This document shows, in pieces, positions 57,695-64,000 of a stretch of 64,000 nucleotides of DNA. Each line of letters starts with the position of its first letter. Positions within the stretch are counted from its first letter, which is position 1. Under the pieces are notes generated by a model that saw nothing but the letters and a program-made list of their open reading frames with translations, was not told where the DNA came from and did no database searches. Location of the stretch: the NCBI GenBank assembly GCA_003220345.1, contig QHSC01000091.1:1-64000 (forward strand), read 5' to 3'. Source of the stretch: Candidatus Rokuibacteriota bacterium. GTDB lineage: Bacteria; Methylomirabilota; Methylomirabilia; Rokubacteriales; CSP1-6. The position numbers and the translations under genes were made by a program.

Positions 57695-58429
57695 ATGCGC
57701 GCGCTCGCCGTCGCTCTCGCCGTGATGGCCACCGTGATCCCCGCGCGGGCCGAGTCGCCGCTCGTCACCGAGCTGCGCGCCTTCTCGACCCGCTACCACG
57801 AGAATCTCCCGCACATCGACGAGCTGAGGGCCGCCCTCGAGAAGGCCGCGCAGTCGGACCCGCGGCCGGAGATCTTCCTCGCTCTCTCCGAGGCCTGCTT
57901 CATGTACGGCGATGTTCGCGCGAGAACCACGGAGGAGAAGCTCGAGGCCTACGACCGCGGACGTCAGGCCGCCCAGCGCGCCATCGAGCTCGCTCCCAAG
58001 AGCGCGGCCGCCCGGTTCTGGTACGGCACCAACGCGGGCCGCTGGGGGCAGACCAAGGGCGTGCTGCGCTCGCTCTTTCTCTTGCCCGCGGTCAAGGAGG
58101 CGATGCAGACCGCGCTCGAGCTGGATCCGTCCTTCGCCCCCGCGTACGCCCTCGGGGGCACCATCTACTACGAGGTCCCCGGGTTCGCGGGCGGCGATCT
58201 CGACCGATCCGAGGCTCTCTTTCGCAAGGGTCTCGAGATCGACCCCCACTACACCAACATGCGCCTCGGCCTCGCCCGCACCCTCCTGAAGAAGGGACGC
58301 GGCGCCGACGCGAAGCGCGAGCTCGAGGCCGTGCTCGAGGAGAAGGCGCCCTTCAATCTCGCCGACTGGACGATGAAGGACGTGCCGGACGCCAAGGCGC
58401 TCCTCGCCAGGATCAAGGCGCGCAGCTGA
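57695..58429 (+). CDS. Secreted TPR-like protein (TRAP-T-component-like)
   Basis: 244 residues with a signal peptide (LAVALAVMATVIPARA) followed by helical tetratricopeptide-type repeats: EIFLALSEACFMYGD, AAQRAIELAPKSAAARFWYGTNAGRWGQTKG, AMQTALELDPSFAPAYALGGTIYYEVPG, and EALFRKGLEIDPHYTNMRLGLARTLLKKGR. The RFWYGxNxGxW region resembles TRAP transporter T-component/periplasmic TPR proteins. Probable scaffold protein in the periplasm. Endonuclease III follows at once. Confidence 0.8.
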   Translation: MRALAVALAVMATVIPARAESPLVTELRAFSTRYHENLPHIDELRAALEKAAQSDPRPEIFLALSEACFMYGDVRARTTEEKLEAYDRGRQAAQRAIELAPKSAAARFWYGTNAGRWGQTKGVLRSLFLLPAVKEAMQTALELDPSFAPAYALGGTIYYEVPGFAGGDLDRSEALFRKGLEIDPHYTNMRLGLARTLLKKGRGADAKRELEAVLEEKAPFNLADWTMKDVPDAKALLARIKARS

Positions 58430-58473
58430 GCGGAACGGGGCGGGCCGTCGAGATCGGCCGGGTCATCCAGACC

Positions 58474-59094
58474 TTGACCCGGCACGCCCCGCGCTGGCGC
58501 AAGACGTCGATGGCCGAAGTGGCCGCGGAGCGCCGCGACCCCTTTCGCGTGCTCATCGCCTGTCTCCTCTCGCTCAGGACCAAGGACGAGACCACGGGGC
58601 CGGCGGCGGCCCGCCTGTTTGCCCTCGCCGACACGCCGGAGGCGATGCGGCGGCTGCCCGCCAAGCGGATCGAGCGCGCCATCTTCCCCGTGGGCTTCTA
58701 CCGCACCAAGGCGCGCGTCCTCCTCGGCGTCTGCCGGGATCTCCTGGAGCGGTTCGGGGGACAGGTGCCGGACGACATCGATCGGCTCCTCACCCTCAAG
58801 GGCGTCGGGCGAAAGACCGCCAACCTCGTGGTCACCCAGGGCTTCAACAAGCCCGGCATCTGCGTGGACATCCACGTGCACCGCATCTCGAATCGCCTCG
58901 GCTACGTGAAGACGAAGAACCCGACGGAGACCGAGACGGCCCTCCGGAAGCGGCTGCCCCGCCGCTACTGGATCGGCTACAACGATCTTCTCGTGTCCTT
59001 CGGGCAGAACATCTGCCATCCCGTCTCCCCCCGATGCTCCGAGTGCCCCGTGCGTCCGCGCTGCGCCCGGGTGGGCGTCACGCGTTGGCGTTAG
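58474..59094 (+). CDS. nth: Endonuclease III
   Basis: DNA glycosylase/AP lyase removing oxidised pyrimidines. The TTG start 58474 gives 206 residues. The homologous N-terminal helix (AVEIGRVIQTLTRHAP) begins earlier, but no ATG/GTG/TTG exists there; a CTG at 58426 overlapping the previous stop (CTGA) is a possible non-standard start (222 residues). Motifs are the helix-hairpin-helix LTLKGVGRKTANLVV (catalytic Lys), catalytic Asp in VDIHVHRI, and the iron-sulfur cluster loop CHPVSPRCSECPVRPRC (C-x6-C-x2-C-x5-C). Confidence 0.93.
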   Translation: MTRHAPRWRKTSMAEVAAERRDPFRVLIACLLSLRTKDETTGPAAARLFALADTPEAMRRLPAKRIERAIFPVGFYRTKARVLLGVCRDLLERFGGQVPDDIDRLLTLKGVGRKTANLVVTQGFNKPGICVDIHVHRISNRLGYVKTKNPTETETALRKRLPRRYWIGYNDLLVSFGQNICHPVSPRCSECPVRPRCARVGVTRWR

Positions 59095-59941
59095 CGCGAA
59101 GCTTGCGCAGGAGGGCGAGGGCCGCCCGGTCCGCCTGGGGCTCAGGTTCTTTCGGCGTCTCGAGGGCCATGGGCACACGCAGGAAGCGACCGTCGGTCAT
59201 GAGCCGGCGGAAGGCGGCCACGCCCAGCTTGCCCTTGCCGATCTTTTCGTGGCGATCGAGCCCGGAGCCGAGGGGCGCCTTGGCGTCGTTGAGATGGAAG
59301 GCGCGGACGCGCCGGATCCCCACGTGGCGGGCACAGCTCTGCATGGCGGCGTCGTAGCCTTCGGGCTTTCTGAGATCGTAGCCGGCGGCGAAGAGGTGGC
59401 AGGTGTCGAGGCAGACCCCGACGCGCTCCGGAACCTTGACGGCGCGGAGGAGCAGGGCGAGCTCCTCGAAGGTCCGGCCGATGGTCGCGCCGCCGCCCGC
59501 GGTGTTCTCGAGGAGGACCATGACGCGATAGCCGCGCGTCCGCGCGATCACCTCGTCGAGGGCAGCCACGATGCGGCTGATGCCCTGGTCGAGCCCCTCG
59601 CCACGATGGGAGCCGGGATGGATGATCACGAAGGGCAGGCCGAGGGCCTCCGCGCGCTCGAGCTCGTCCTGGAACGCCGCCACCGCCCGCTTCCACTCCG
59701 CCTCGGCGGGCGCGGCGAGGTTGATCAGGTAGCTCGAGTGGGCGAAGACGGCCCGCATGCGCGTCGCCTTCCATGCGTCGCGGAAGCGTCGGATGTCCTC
59801 CTCCGAATACGGAGCGGCCGCCCACTGGAGCTGGTTCTTGAGAAAGATCTGCACGACGGAGCAGCCGACCTCCAGGCCCCGCTCGAGGGCGCGGTAGACG
59901 CCGCCCGCGATGGACATGTGGGCGCCGAGGAGATCAGGCAT
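59078..59941 (-). CDS. nfo: Endonuclease IV
   Basis: Zinc-dependent AP endonuclease of base-excision repair, 287 residues. Family motifs: GAHMSIAGGVYRALERG, HSSYLINLAAP, VIIHPGSHRGEG, LLENTAGGG, VGVCLDTCHLFAAGYDL, FHLNDAKAPLGSGLDRHEKIGKGKLG, and LETPKE near the end. All metal-ligand His/Asp/Glu segments are present. It is convergent with nth and the two 3' ends overlap by 17 bp; its start overlaps the TetR gene by 8 nt. Confidence 0.95.
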   Translation of the reverse strand: MPDLLGAHMSIAGGVYRALERGLEVGCSVVQIFLKNQLQWAAAPYSEEDIRRFRDAWKATRMRAVFAHSSYLINLAAPAEAEWKRAVAAFQDELERAEALGLPFVIIHPGSHRGEGLDQGISRIVAALDEVIARTRGYRVMVLLENTAGGGATIGRTFEELALLLRAVKVPERVGVCLDTCHLFAAGYDLRKPEGYDAAMQSCARHVGIRRVRAFHLNDAKAPLGSGLDRHEKIGKGKLGVAAFRRLMTDGRFLRVPMALETPKEPEPQADRAALALLRKLRANANA

Positions 59942-60596
59942 CGAGGGCCCGCTCCACCGACTGGAGCTCGCGCTTGAGGCGCCGGATCTTGCCGGTCAGC
60001 GCCTGCCCTCTCGGCGCCCGACGGTGCAGGCCGTCCTCCACGAGGGCCAGGAAGGCGCCCGAGACCTCCTCGGCACCCCAGCGGCCCGCGGGGTTGTACC
60101 ACTTGTAGAGCCAGTTGAGCATCCCCAGCAGGCCGAAGACCACGAGGCGGGGCGGCACGTCCCGGAAGACGCCGCGCCGGACGCCCTCGACCACGATGGA
60201 CTCCACGCCCTTGTCGTAGCGGTCCTTCTGCGCGGCGAGCTGGCGGGCGAAGCGCGCGGGCAGGCTCGCCTCCTCGCTGAAGAACACGGTGAGGAAGGAG
60301 CGGTTGGCGATGACGAAGCGCACGTGCTGCCGGACGACCCGGCGGAGCTTGTCCTCCGGGGACAGGCTCGAGCGCAGGACCAGGCCGAGCTCCCGGGTGA
60401 ATCCCTCGATGGTCTCACGCGAGATGGCCGCGAGCATCTCGTCCTTGGCGCGGAAGTACCCGTAGAGCGAGGCCTTGGACATGCCGAGCCGCCGGGCGAT
60501 GTCGTCGAGGGTGGAGGCCCGGTAGCCGCGCTCGCGAAAGAGGTCCGCCGCCGTGCGGAGGATCTGATCCCGGACGGCCTGCCGCCGTGCGTTCAT
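59934..60596 (-). CDS. TetR-family transcriptional regulator
   Basis: 220 residues from ATG 60596. Helix-turn-helix ILRTAADLFRERGYRASTLDDIARRLGMSKASLYGYFRAKDEML is textbook TetR, followed by an all-helical ligand domain, and a Lys/Arg-rich C-terminal helix (TGKIRRLKRELQSVERAL). It is divergent from the ferritin-like gene across a 96-bp region with a promoter and an inverted repeat, so it probably represses that gene and itself. Ligand unknown. Confidence 0.9.
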   Translation of the reverse strand: MNARRQAVRDQILRTAADLFRERGYRASTLDDIARRLGMSKASLYGYFRAKDEMLAAISRETIEGFTRELGLVLRSSLSPEDKLRRVVRQHVRFVIANRSFLTVFFSEEASLPARFARQLAAQKDRYDKGVESIVVEGVRRGVFRDVPPRLVVFGLLGMLNWLYKWYNPAGRWGAEEVSGAFLALVEDGLHRRAPRGQALTGKIRRLKRELQSVERALDA

Positions 60597-60611
60597 GGCT
60601 CCGGAGTCTAC

Positions 60612-60654
60612 TTGACGCGGGCCCCTCCGGCATGGTAAAAACTGAGTAGTCTCA
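60612..60654 (+). promoter_or_regulatory. Promoter and candidate TetR operator for the ferritin-like gene
   Basis: TTGACG (60612-60617), 18-nt spacer, TAAAAA (60636-60641). The inverted repeat TGAG-tagt-CTCA lies at 60643-60654, across the predicted transcription start. A repressor bound there would block initiation. Confidence 0.5.
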
Positions 60655-60692
60655 AAAGGATACCTTCGAGTTTTCCGAGAGGGAGGTGCCGC

Positions 60693-61592
60693 ATGGATCG
60701 CCGCGTGATTCCCAGTCCCATGGACACGGTGTTCGAGTTCGACTACGCGGTGCAGGCCGAGGACATGCGCAGCCTGTACGAGAAGGCCAAGCGCGACCAG
60801 TGGAACGCCTCCCGCGACATCGCCTGGGACACCCCGGAGCCGTCGGACGGCCGCACCCTCGCCGACGAGATGGTGGACATCTACGGCAGCCCCATCTGGG
60901 ACAAGCTGTCCGAGAAGGAGCGCGTCGAGCTCAACCAGCGCCTCACCGCCTGGCGGCTCTCCGTCCTCGTCTACGGGACCCAGGTCATGGACGAGGCCCG
61001 CCACAACGAGGTGCTGGAGCGCTACATCGCCACCCGCCTGAACGGCCTCCACTACCCCATGCCCGAGAACGAGCGGGTGCTCTTCGACAGCATCCTCTCG
61101 GACTCACGCTGGTACATCAAGACCATCGCGCTCCAGCTCGTGGCCGAGACCTTCGCCGTCTCCATGTTCAAGATGATGGCGGAGTGCGCCCATGATCCCC
61201 TCCTCCAGGAGGTGTGCCGCCGCATCCTCCAGGACGAGTCGCGTCACATGGGCTTCGGCATGCTCGCCCTGCCCGAGGTCATCCGCGGGGCGAGCCCCGC
61301 CGAGCACCGCGAGATGGAAGACTTCACCTGCATGGCCATCGAGAAGGTCCTGACCGGCTTCTTTCCCGTCGACGCGTACCGCGACATGGGGTTCTCCCCC
61401 GCCCAGATCCGCGAGGTGCAGGCCTATCGCCGGGACGTGGCCGCCCGCAACGACTACGCCGTGTTCAGGAAATACTTCAAGCGGGACATGCACGCGGCCA
61501 TGGTCAGCAACCTGGCGCGCATCGGGCTCTTGACCGAGCGCGTGCGCCCGCGCCTGGCCGCCCTCGGCATCGAGCTGCCCTCGGCCGCGTGA
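60693..61592 (+). CDS. Ferritin-like (di-iron) domain protein
   Basis: 299 residues with a four-helix carboxylate-bridged di-iron pattern: LVYGTQVMDEARHNEVLERYI (ExxRH-type) and VAETFAVSMFKMMAECAHDPLLQEVCRRILQDESRHMGFG (E ... DESRH). A conserved opening KAKRDQWNASRDIAWDT is shared by a group of ferritin-like/diiron oxygenase proteins. May be an oxygenase or desaturase-like enzyme; no substrate can be assigned. Good Shine-Dalgarno GGGAGGTG. Likely regulated by the divergent TetR protein. Confidence 0.8.
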   Translation: MDRRVIPSPMDTVFEFDYAVQAEDMRSLYEKAKRDQWNASRDIAWDTPEPSDGRTLADEMVDIYGSPIWDKLSEKERVELNQRLTAWRLSVLVYGTQVMDEARHNEVLERYIATRLNGLHYPMPENERVLFDSILSDSRWYIKTIALQLVAETFAVSMFKMMAECAHDPLLQEVCRRILQDESRHMGFGMLALPEVIRGASPAEHREMEDFTCMAIEKVLTGFFPVDAYRDMGFSPAQIREVQAYRRDVAARNDYAVFRKYFKRDMHAAMVSNLARIGLLTERVRPRLAALGIELPSAA

Positions 61593-61599
61593 GCGGGGC

Positions 61600-61971
61600 T
61601 CAGCCTCCTCGATAGGTCACCCGGTCCTCCACCCACGTCCCCGATGGGCCTCCCGCCGCCGTCCTCTCCTCGAGAAACCGGTGCCGGTGCTCCCAGCGGG
61701 TAAAGGGACCCCAGAGCTGGGCGTCCACGAAGCGGAAGGGCGGGTCGAACTCGCGGACCATGACGCGCCAGCGGATGGGCAGCCCCGCCACACGCACGCG
61801 GAAATCCAGGAGGGCGCCCGCCTCGAGCCGCGCCGGCGGCTCCACGAGCCAGATCGGCCGCGCCCAGCTCGGCTGCACGACGGTGAGGTTCCGCGGCGAA
61901 GCGAAGAAGGCGAAGATGTCGGCTCGCGGACGCGGCAGCCACAGACGCCGCTCGAGGACATAGTCGGCCAT
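61600..61971 (-). CDS. SRPBCC-family protein, short C-terminus
   Basis: 123 residues with a START/SRPBCC ligand-binding pattern: YVLERRLWLPRPRADIFAFFASPRNLTVVQPSW, WRVMVREFDPPFRFVDAQLWGPFTRWEHRHRF. The related cell-division-inhibitor-type SRPBCC proteins continue after DRVTY with a last strand and a long helix, whereas this one stops at TYRGG, about 25-30 residues early. It may be truncated. Divergent from the EamA gene with 23 bp between starts. Confidence 0.75.
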   Translation of the reverse strand: MADYVLERRLWLPRPRADIFAFFASPRNLTVVQPSWARPIWLVEPPARLEAGALLDFRVRVAGLPIRWRVMVREFDPPFRFVDAQLWGPFTRWEHRHRFLEERTAAGGPSGTWVEDRVTYRGG

Positions 61972-61982
61972 GACGGACGCGC

Positions 61983-61994
61983 TATGATAGGCGG
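61983..61994 (+). promoter_or_regulatory. -10 box directly before the leaderless EamA start
   Basis: TATGAT at 61983-61988, six bases, then GTG 61995. No Shine-Dalgarno fits in the 23-bp gap. Confidence 0.45.
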
Positions 61995-62897
61995 GTGCCC
62001 GGTCCGGGTCAAACCGGCGCCTACGCCGCCCTCGCGCTGATCGCCGCCCTCTGGGGCTCCTATCCCGCCTTCGCCAAGCTCGCGCTGGTCGCCTTTCCCC
62101 CGCTCGTCCTCGTGGCGCTTCGCTGTAGCATCGCCTCGATATTTCTCGGCGCCCTGCTCGCCCGGCGCGGATGGAGCGAGTTCAACGCCCTCCGCCTCCG
62201 TGACCTCGGCCCCTTGGCCTTCCTGGGATTCGCGGGCATCTTCGTCTCGACGGGCGCGACCTATCTGGCCCTCGCCTTCACCACGGCGTCGAACGCGGTG
62301 CTGCTCCAGCCCGTGACGCCGGTGATGGTCGCCATCGGCGCCCGGCTCTATCTCAAGGAGCGGCTCACCCGGATACAGTGGGCGGGCGTCGCCTGCTCGG
62401 CGGCCGGGGTCGTTCTCATCATCAGCAAGGGGAGCTGGCGGGCCGTCACCCATCTCGATCTCCGGCCCGGCGATTTCATCCTGCTCGCGGGGCAGATCGG
62501 ATGGACCGTCTATACCGTCTACGGTCAGCGTGTGCTCACCCGGCACTCGCCCGCTGTGGCGACCACGGCGGCCTACATCCTCGGCTCCGTCATGCTGCTG
62601 CCCCTGCCCCTCCTCACGGCGGACTTCTTTCCGCGGCCGGATCTCGCCTCGCCCGTGGCGTGGGCCGTGGTCGGCTATCAGGCCATTCTCGGCTCGGTGG
62701 CGCACGTGTGGTGGTACGAGGCGGTGCGCGCGCTGGGGCCGAGCCGCTCGGCCGTCTTCCTGAATCTCCAGCCCGTGGTCGGCGTGCTGCTCGCCTGGAT
62801 CATGCTCGGGGAGAGCATCGGAGGGCTGGCGCTCGTGGGCGGCGCCGCCATTCTCACCGGGGTCGCCTTGACAAGCCGACGGACGGCAGGCCGCTGA
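61995..62897 (+). CDS. EamA/DMT-superfamily transporter
   Basis: 300 residues with ten hydrophobic helices in two EamA halves (LIAALWGSYPAFAKLALVAFPPLVLVALRCSIASIFLGALL; LAGQIGWTVYTVYGQRVLTRHSPAVATTAAYILGSVMLLPLPLL; AVFLNLQPVVGVLLAWIMLGESIGGLALVGGAAILTGVAL). The conserved LQPV/E pattern is typical of drug/metabolite exporters. Substrate unknown. GTG start, leaderless by promoter position. Confidence 0.9.
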   Translation: MPGPGQTGAYAALALIAALWGSYPAFAKLALVAFPPLVLVALRCSIASIFLGALLARRGWSEFNALRLRDLGPLAFLGFAGIFVSTGATYLALAFTTASNAVLLQPVTPVMVAIGARLYLKERLTRIQWAGVACSAAGVVLIISKGSWRAVTHLDLRPGDFILLAGQIGWTVYTVYGQRVLTRHSPAVATTAAYILGSVMLLPLPLLTADFFPRPDLASPVAWAVVGYQAILGSVAHVWWYEAVRALGPSRSAVFLNLQPVVGVLLAWIMLGESIGGLALVGGAAILTGVALTSRRTAGR

Positions 62898-62931
62898 AAA
62901 AGGCCCATCTGGACCTTTTTCAGCGGCCTGC
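62886..62931. terminator. Bidirectional terminator-like hairpin between EamA and the peroxiredoxin
   Basis: Perfect 18-bp inverted repeat gcaggccgctgaaaaagg (62886-62903) / cctttttcagcggcctgc (62914-62931) with a 10-nt loop. It sits between two convergent genes (its left arm overlaps the EamA stop) and carries A/T tracts in both arms, so it can serve both strands. Confidence 0.75.
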
Positions 62932-62938
62932 GGTGCTT

Positions 62939-63406
62939 CTACGGAAGCTTCTGGAGCTCGGCGAGGATCTTGTCGGGTTCCGGCAGCTCGCCCTTGCCAT
63001 AGCGCTCGGCGAAGACGACCTTGCCCTGCTTGTCGACGATGAAGGTGGCGCGCACGTTGGCGTTCCAGTCCGGCCAGTAGACGCCGTAGTCCTTGCTGAC
63101 CGTCCGGTGCACGTCCGAGAGGAGCGGATAGTTGGAGATGCCGACCGACTTCGCCCAGTTCTCATGGCTGAATGGGCTGTCCGTGCTAATACCCAGCACC
63201 TGGGCATTGACCGCCTCGAAGTCCTTGGCGCGACGATCGAAGGCGGGCATGCACTTGGATCAGCCGGGCGTCCAGTCCAGCGGGTAGAACAGGAGCACCA
63301 CCCTCTTGCCCTTGAAGTCCTTCAGGCTGACCTCCTTGAGCCCGATGGTCTTCATGGTGAACTCGGGCGCGGTATCCCCCACCCCGAGCGTCTTGTTGTC
63401 ACTCAT
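62939..63406 (-). CDS. Peroxiredoxin with TGA-encoded selenocysteine at the peroxidatic site
   Basis: AhpC/TSA-family peroxidase reducing hydroperoxides. Read from ATG 63406 with TGA (63260-63262) as Sec, it has 155 residues: LGVGDTAPEFTMKTIG, KRVVLLFYPLDWTPG-U49-SKCMPAFDRR, VLGISTDSPFSHENWAK, YPLLSDVHRTVSKDYGV, ATFIVDKQGKVVFAERYG. The TGA falls exactly where the peroxidatic Cys of the TxxC motif belongs (T-P-G-U), and a Cys follows at +3 (UxxC). Both flanks are fully conserved and in frame, arguing against a pseudogene. The ORF track shows only the part after the TGA. ATGA overlap with the upstream UPF0282 gene. Confidence 0.88.
63213..63244 (-). promoter_or_regulatory. Candidate bacterial SECIS hairpin downstream of the TGA
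   Basis: Starting 16 nt after the TGA, GCCT(T)CGA pairs with TCGAGGC (seven pairs, one bulge); above it GTC pairs with GAC, leaving the 8-nt loop GCGCCAAG. The loop's first base is G, 29 nt after the TGA, within the usual range for bacterial SECIS elements. Called by eye, with a weak upper stem. Confidence 0.4.
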
Positions 63407-64000
63407 GCCGACGAGCCTCCTTTCGCCTTCCGGCGTTGACGTCCATCCCGCATGATAGCGGACGCTTCCCTCCTCTTCAATCGCGGCTCCATGCGGCGAG
63501 CCTGCTTGCGCGATCCGCGCCAGAGATCGCTCCGCCGGGATTCCAGCGCCTCGTCGGGAAGACCAAGAAAGCCGGCCGCGGTCACGACATGCCCGGTGTC
63601 CCAGAGGCGCCGAAAGCGCTCGCGGTAATCCGGCGCGCGCAGGGCATGGTGATCGAAGAGCACCCGGCAGCCGGTCTGCCCGATCACGTGGAGCAGCTGG
63701 TCGATACCCTGCTCGATCAGGCCCCGTCCGAGCTGCCCTTCGAGATAGGCGGGCGGCCCCGAGAGGTAGAGAAGGGTCGGCCGCTCGCGGATGAGGTAGG
63801 CGGCGGCCACCGGCGAGAGCGGTCCCTGCACGTCCGAGGCGTGAACGAAGCGCGTGCCCTCGCGCAGATCGGTCACGGTGAGCGCCGTGACGTAGCCGAG
63901 CCCGGTGCCTTCGATGCCGTGAGCGAGCGGCGGCGATGCGCTCAGACGCGCATCGGCGGTCTCCACGCTCCGCCCCTCGGCGGAATCCAGCCGGGAGACG
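63403..64000 (-). CDS. UPF0282 / MBL-fold metallo-hydrolase family protein, C-terminal part
   Basis: The frame stays open to the window edge (199 codons visible). Motifs VSRLDSAEGRSVETADARLSA, PPLAHGIEGTG, FVHASDVQGPLSPVAAAYLIRERPTLLYLSGPPAYLEGQLG, VLFDHHALRAPDYRERFRRLWDTG are those of the UPF0282 family, predicted metallo-beta-lactamase-fold hydrolases found mainly in archaea and thermophilic bacteria. The visible DHH and SD motifs would be metal ligands; function unproven. The ORF-track GTG at 63966 is internal. It is translationally coupled (ATGA) to the selenoprotein peroxiredoxin. Confidence 0.82.
   Translation of the reverse strand, partial: VSRLDSAEGRSVETADARLSASPPLAHGIEGTGLGYVTALTVTDLREGTRFVHASDVQGPLSPVAAAYLIRERPTLLYLSGPPAYLEGQLGRGLIEQGIDQLLHVIGQTGCRVLFDHHALRAPDYRERFRRLWDTGHVVTAAGFLGLPDEALESRRSDLWRGSRKQARRMEPRLKRREASAIMRDGRQRRKAKGGSSA

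Noticed and set aside
63250-63262. Peroxiredoxin as a simple nonsense pseudogene
   Set aside because: A single TGA exactly at the catalytic Cys, with intact sequence on both sides, fits selenocysteine far better; a sequencing error remains the main alternative.

Overview
The window is very GC-rich, almost wall-to-wall coding DNA from a Gram-negative bacterium. It has LptA, LptB, LptC, LptE and LptFG, the Kdo-8-P genes kdsA, kdsD and kdsC, TolC and RND/MacAB efflux parts, and sigma-54. High GC, frequent GTG/TTG starts, 4-nt ATGA/GTGA overlaps and the gene mix suggest an uncultured soil or subsurface lineage such as Rokubacteria/Methylomirabilota or a deltaproteobacterial relative. That placement is inference; no rRNA, tRNA, CRISPR array, insertion sequence or phage module was seen.

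Layout. 1-2.3 kb: 5' part of valS (minus strand, runs off the left edge) and a secreted unknown. 2.3-7.4 kb: one LptF-LptG fusion ORF, convergent with a UPF0182 membrane protein. 7.4-12.2 kb (minus): ahcY, metK and a GH57 glycosidase. 12.2-23 kb (minus): one long, mostly overlapping run (reading downstream) xerD, CBS-poly(A) polymerase-like gene, pyrG, kdsA, kdsD, kdsC, lptC, lptA, lptB, rpoN, rapZ, GH57. The pyrG/kdsA part is broken and partly duplicated. 23-30.6 kb: murJ, rpsT (the only plus-strand gene here), a ceramidase-like protein, holA, lptE, leuS and a small secreted protein. 30.6-35.3 kb (minus): HNH endonuclease, uvrB, small membrane protein, uvrC. 35.3-42.3 kb: membrane protein, hybrid histidine-kinase-like protein, cytochrome c, a 210-bp fold-back element, an FAD oxidoreductase (plus) and an NCS2/AzgA-like permease. 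42.4-45.9 kb: adenosylcobalamin-dependent ribonucleotide reductase nrdJ interrupted by an intein. 46-56.3 kb (plus): efflux operon adaptor-RND-TolC-MacA-MacB ATPase-MacB permease-small secreted protein. 56.3-64 kb: small mixed operons with nth, nfo, a TetR repressor divergent from a ferritin-like protein, an EamA transporter, and a UPF0282 protein followed by a peroxiredoxin.

The most interesting signal is the last complete gene. The peroxiredoxin frame at 62939-63406 has an in-frame TGA exactly at the peroxidatic cysteine (motif DWTPG-U-SKC), with a possible hairpin just downstream, so it is best read as a selenoprotein. Other notable items are the nrdJ intein ending in His-Gln, the LptF-LptG fusion, the pyrG/kdsA rearrangement with a 337-bp direct repeat, a 54-residue ribosomal protein S20, a hybrid kinase whose H-box histidine is asparagine, a MacA with an LTxxQ helical insert, the long palindromic element, and several promoters whose -10 box sits about six bases before the start codon (leaderless mRNAs).
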